6,752 nucleotides of DNA from Alphaproteobacteria bacterium (GTDB lineage Bacteria > Pseudomonadota > Alphaproteobacteria > ATCC43930 > CGMCC-115725). The position numbers were made by a program, and so were the translations under genes. Positions 5,713-6,752 of this stretch are shown piece by piece. A model generated the notes under the pieces. The model saw only the letters and a list, made by a program, of their open reading frames with translations, was not told where the DNA came from and did no database searches. Every line of letters begins with the position of its first letter. Position 1 is the stretch's first letter. Location of the stretch: the NCBI GenBank assembly GCA_005884825.1, contig VAZT01000293.1, positions 1 through 6,752 of the forward strand. Reading direction: 5' to 3'.

Positions 5713-6752
5713 TCACTCGTAGGCAAAGCAACCGTCGTCGAGGTCGGCGGCCGGAAACTGATCCTTCTCGGTCCAATAGTCTTGAGTGTGCTGCCATTCG
5801 GGCTTGTCGCCCCGCTTCGGCAACAGGTGCATGCTGCGCATCATATAGCCGGGATTGAAGTTCTCGGGATCGATCCAAGGCAGCAATGGCATATCCTTGT
5901 CCTCGGGTCGAAGCCTCGGCGTGACCTTCCGAGCGCCCTTTTCCTTCATGTGATTGAGCAGCCGGCAGACAAAGTCAGCGACGAGGTCCGCCCGCAGCGT
6001 CCAGCTGGCTCGAAAGTACCCGAAGACCCACGCCATGTTCGGCACGCCCGTAAACATCATGCCGCGATAGGTAACCGTATCGGCGAAGACGAGGGGCTTT
6101 TCGTCGATGACGAAGTTGATGTCGCCGAGCACGTTGAGATTGAAGCCGGTGGCCGTGACGATGATGTCGGCTTCGAGGATCCTGCCGGACCGGAGGAGGA
6201 TACCGCCCTCTGTAAACTTCTCGATCTCGTCAGTGACGACCGATGCCTTGCCGGCGCGGATCGCCTCCAAAAAGTCGCCATCGGGAATGAAGGCGATGCG
6301 CTGGCGCCACGGCCGATATTTCGGCGTGAAATGCGTTTCTATGTCGTAATCGGGGCCCAGATAGGCACGAACCGCCGCGAGCAGTTCCTGTTTGACGGCC
6401 TCCGGTTCGGTGAATGAGCGGTCGGTAAAGACGGCCTGATCGTGCAGGATCTTCTTGCGCACGATCTCGTGGATCCATGTCTCGTCGATGTCCAGTTCGC
6501 GCAACTCGTCTGCGATCTCGACCGCATTGCGGCCCGTCCTGAAATAGGTCGGCGAGCGCTGCAGCATCGTGACATGGCCACATTCGGGCGCGATCGCCGG
6601 AATAAGCGTCGCCGCGGTGGCGCCCGAGCCGATAACGACAATTTTCTTGGCTGCGTAATCGAGATCCTCCGGCCAATTCTGCGGGTGCACGATCTGTCCC
6701 TTGTAGTCCGCCATGCCAACCCATTCAGGCGTGTAGCCCCGCGAGTGCCGGT
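5713..6752 (-). CDS. EthA-like FAD-dependent (Baeyer-Villiger) monooxygenase, 5' end cut by window edge
   Basis: Flavoprotein of the class B monooxygenases, which use NADPH and O2 to insert oxygen into ketones or oxidise sulfur or nitrogen; the substrate here cannot be told. The frame is open without a stop to the right edge (345 visible residues). Full-length EthA has about 490, so about 150 N-terminal residues, including the first FAD Rossmann motif, are off-window. Visible residues before the Met at 6714 (GYTPEWVG) fit the family, so that Met is internal. Seen, numbered from that Met: a fingerprint-like YKGQIVHPQNWP at 4-15, then the NADPH Rossmann GSGATA at 29-34. HVTMLQRSPTY, DIETHFTPKY, an ADIIVTATGF segment and RADLVADFVCRLLNHM follow; each closely resembles M. 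tuberculosis EthA as I remember it. It is convergent with the TetR gene. By hand counts of a few lines its G+C (about 60%) is lower than its neighbours'. Confidence 0.93.
   Translation of the reverse strand, partial: RHSRGYTPEWVGMADYKGQIVHPQNWPEDLDYAAKKIVVIGSGATAATLIPAIAPECGHVTMLQRSPTYFRTGRNAVEIADELRELDIDETWIHEIVRKKILHDQAVFTDRSFTEPEAVKQELLAAVRAYLGPDYDIETHFTPKYRPWRQRIAFIPDGDFLEAIRAGKASVVTDEIEKFTEGGILLRSGRILEADIIVTATGFNLNVLGDINFVIDEKPLVFADTVTYRGMMFTGVPNMAWVFGYFRASWTLRADLVADFVCRLLNHMKEKGARKVTPRLRPEDKDMPLLPWIDPENFNPGYMMRSMHLLPKRGDKPEWQHTQDYWTEKDQFPAADLDDGCFAYE

Noticed and set aside
5713..6714. The Met at 6714 as the true start of the monooxygenase
   Set aside because: The frame continues to the window edge with family-like residues (GYTPEWVG) just before it, and the first FAD-binding domain would be missing.

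Overview
This is a GC-rich stretch (mostly about 65-70% G+C by eye) of ordinary, densely packed bacterial chromosome. The protein sequences and gene order look alphaproteobacterial, perhaps Rhodospirillales-like: an ETF-ubiquinone oxidoreductase, a secreted TPR protein and IspE run in series, divergent from a family-4-type uracil-DNA glycosylase. That assignment rests on recognition of the protein types, not on a phylogeny. There are six protein genes, two of them cut by the window edges. I see no rRNA, tRNA, CRISPR array, insertion sequence or phage gene.

Left half, minus strand (1-4095): the order of transcription is ETF-QO (4095 to 2458), TPR protein (2433 to 706), then ispE (699 to beyond position 1). 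The gaps are only 24 and 6 bases, so this is very probably one operon. It joins electron entry into the quinone pool, an exported TPR protein of unknown role, and a step of the MEP isoprenoid pathway. Isoprenoids include the ubiquinone side chain, so a loose metabolic link is conceivable but unproven.

Centre (4096-4184): an 89-base divergent intergenic region. It carries a perfect 14-base palindrome next to a -10-like hexamer that faces the ETF-QO operon.

Right half: on the plus strand a uracil-DNA glycosylase (4185-5015) is followed after 3 bases by a TetR-family regulator that starts at TTG (5019-5669). Tail to tail with the regulator, on the minus strand, lies the C-terminal two thirds of an EthA-like Baeyer-Villiger flavin monooxygenase (5713 to beyond 6752).

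I did not find a convincing new multi-gene system. The points most worth a second look are the glycosylase, which seems to lack two of the four iron-sulfur cysteines of its family, the unusual in-frame UDG/TetR junction, and the palindrome in the divergent promoter region.
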